Part shown: positions 63,700-64,000 of the stretch, in pieces | Position numbering within the stretch: the stretch's first letter is position 1 | How the letters are laid out: each line of letters begins with the position of its first letter | Source of the DNA: Betaproteobacteria bacterium | Lineage (GTDB): Bacteria > Pseudomonadota > Gammaproteobacteria > Burkholderiales > SG8-39 | DNA length: 64,000 nt | NCBI GenBank assembly: GCA_016195915.1 | Contig: JACPYS010000014.1 | Span: 1 to 64,000 of the forward strand | Direction: 5' to 3' | Notes under the pieces: model-generated | The model's input: the letters and a program-made list of their open reading frames with translations, nothing else | What the model was told of the DNA's origin: nothing | Databases searched by the model: none | Made by a program: the position numbers and the translations under genes

Positions 63700-63894
63700 C
63701 TAGAGTTTTCCGGGGATGAAGCCGAAGTGAAGGCCGGCCATCAGGAATATGAACAGCGCGATCGACAACGCGACGCGCAGCGCAAGCGCCTTCACGGCGC
63801 GCTTGGAGCTGCTGCGGTCGCGGAAAACGAACACCAGCGCGGAAGCCAGGCTCGCGAGAATCAGGGCGATCAGGACGTAGACGACAATGCGCAC
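63700..63894 (-). CDS. Twin-transmembrane protein (DUF2909-like)
   Basis: 64 residues with two helices: VVYVLIALILASLASALVFVF and ALRVALSIALFIFLMAGLHFGF joined by a basic loop (RDRSSSKRAVK). This twin-TM layout is conserved in cox operons of beta-proteobacteria, where it lies on the opposite strand between coxC and the SURF1 gene. Function unknown; an assembly role is inferred from location. Confidence 0.85.
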   Translation of the reverse strand: MRIVVYVLIALILASLASALVFVFRDRSSSKRAVKALALRVALSIALFIFLMAGLHFGFIPGKL

Positions 63895-63965
63895 GCGGTG
63901 GTGCTGCGGAAAGTGACCGGGCAGTGTAGCCGATGTCGTCGTGCGTCTCTGGCGACGCGGGCGGC

Positions 63966-64000
63966 ATGAGAATCGGGCCGCTCGCGTTTACCTGGTGGAC
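63966..64000 (+). CDS. Start of a gene at the window edge, probably SURF1 family
   Basis: An ATG at 63966 begins MRIGPLAFTWW and runs off the window. In related cox operons the next gene on this strand after coxC is a SURF1 protein, which starts with a short basic-hydrophobic segment. Only 11 codons are visible, so the assignment is by position. Confidence 0.45.
   Translation, partial: MRIGPLAFTWW

Noticed and set aside
63687-63700. GCCGG-TTTT-CCGGC hairpin as terminator of the cox operon
   Set aside because: Five-base stem without a T-run; too weak to claim as a feature.

Overview
The window is a high-GC chromosomal segment that looks betaproteobacterial (Burkholderiales/Nitrosomonadales-like). 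Signs of this are the neighbourhoods dapF-DUF484-xerC, argB-pyrimidine nucleotidase-slmA and comF/bioC, a Bug-family solute-binding gene, an S-adenosylhomocysteine riboswitch in front of ahcY, and an aa3-type cytochrome oxidase operon carrying a tiny assembly protein, DUF2970 and twin-TM genes. Most of it is compact housekeeping DNA with many 4-base stop/start overlaps. No rRNA, tRNA or CRISPR array was seen.

Layout. 1-2.0 kb: remains of a Wadjet/MksBEF condensin operon (partial mksF, mksE, then a cut-off third reading frame) and a DUF433/DUF5615 toxin-antitoxin pair. 2.0-8.3 kb: yqaA, ilvA, 5-formyl-THF cyclo-ligase, slt, an NDUFA9-like epimerase and a GST. 8.3-11.2 kb: a small accessory patch with unknown ORFs, a truncated KilA-N gene, an acetyltransferase and a Bug receptor gene broken by one stop codon. 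11.2-20.4 kb: cca, an ATP-grasp enzyme, yfcG, a hydrolase, a dihaem cytochrome, a MidA-type methyltransferase, a pteridine reductase, a pentapeptide-repeat ion channel, ttcA and DUF3750. 20.4-25.6 kb: C1/methyl-cycle genes: an aminotransferase fused to a Cro-like DNA-binding domain behind a palindromic operator, then metF, ahcY (with SAH riboswitch and terminator) and metK on the other strand. 25.7-33.1 kb: two LpxL-type acyltransferases, a Gfo/Idh oxidoreductase, a DegT aminotransferase, dapF, DUF484, xerC and rlmI. 33.2-37.7 kb: a probable zinc/manganese acquisition cluster (G3E GTPase, small His-containing protein, porin, binding protein, permease) with no ATPase gene beside it. 37.7-43.1 kb: hslVU, a sigma factor with a soluble zinc-finger anti-sigma, hsp20 behind a near-consensus heat-shock promoter, argB, a HAD phosphatase and slmA.

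43.1-50.0 kb is the main accessory (defence) island: a DUF4143 ATPase, then a strong LexA-type SOS box in front of an unrecognised 152-residue protein, a small TIR protein with a C-terminal membrane anchor, a XamI-like type II restriction-modification pair, debris that includes the last 32 codons of a type I hsdS gene, and a BRO-N/DinD-like gene. The SOS box followed by unknown protein and TIR-TM is the best candidate here for an undescribed system.

50.0-58.9 kb returns to core genes: moeB (apparently with a CTG start), ctpA, envC, gpmA, rhodanese, grxC, secB, SH3 protein, gpsA, trmL, comF, bioC. 58.9-64 kb: the cytochrome c oxidase operon coxB-coxA-small protein-ctaG-DUF2970-coxC, a convergent twin-TM gene, and what is probably the first codons of a SURF1 gene at the window edge.
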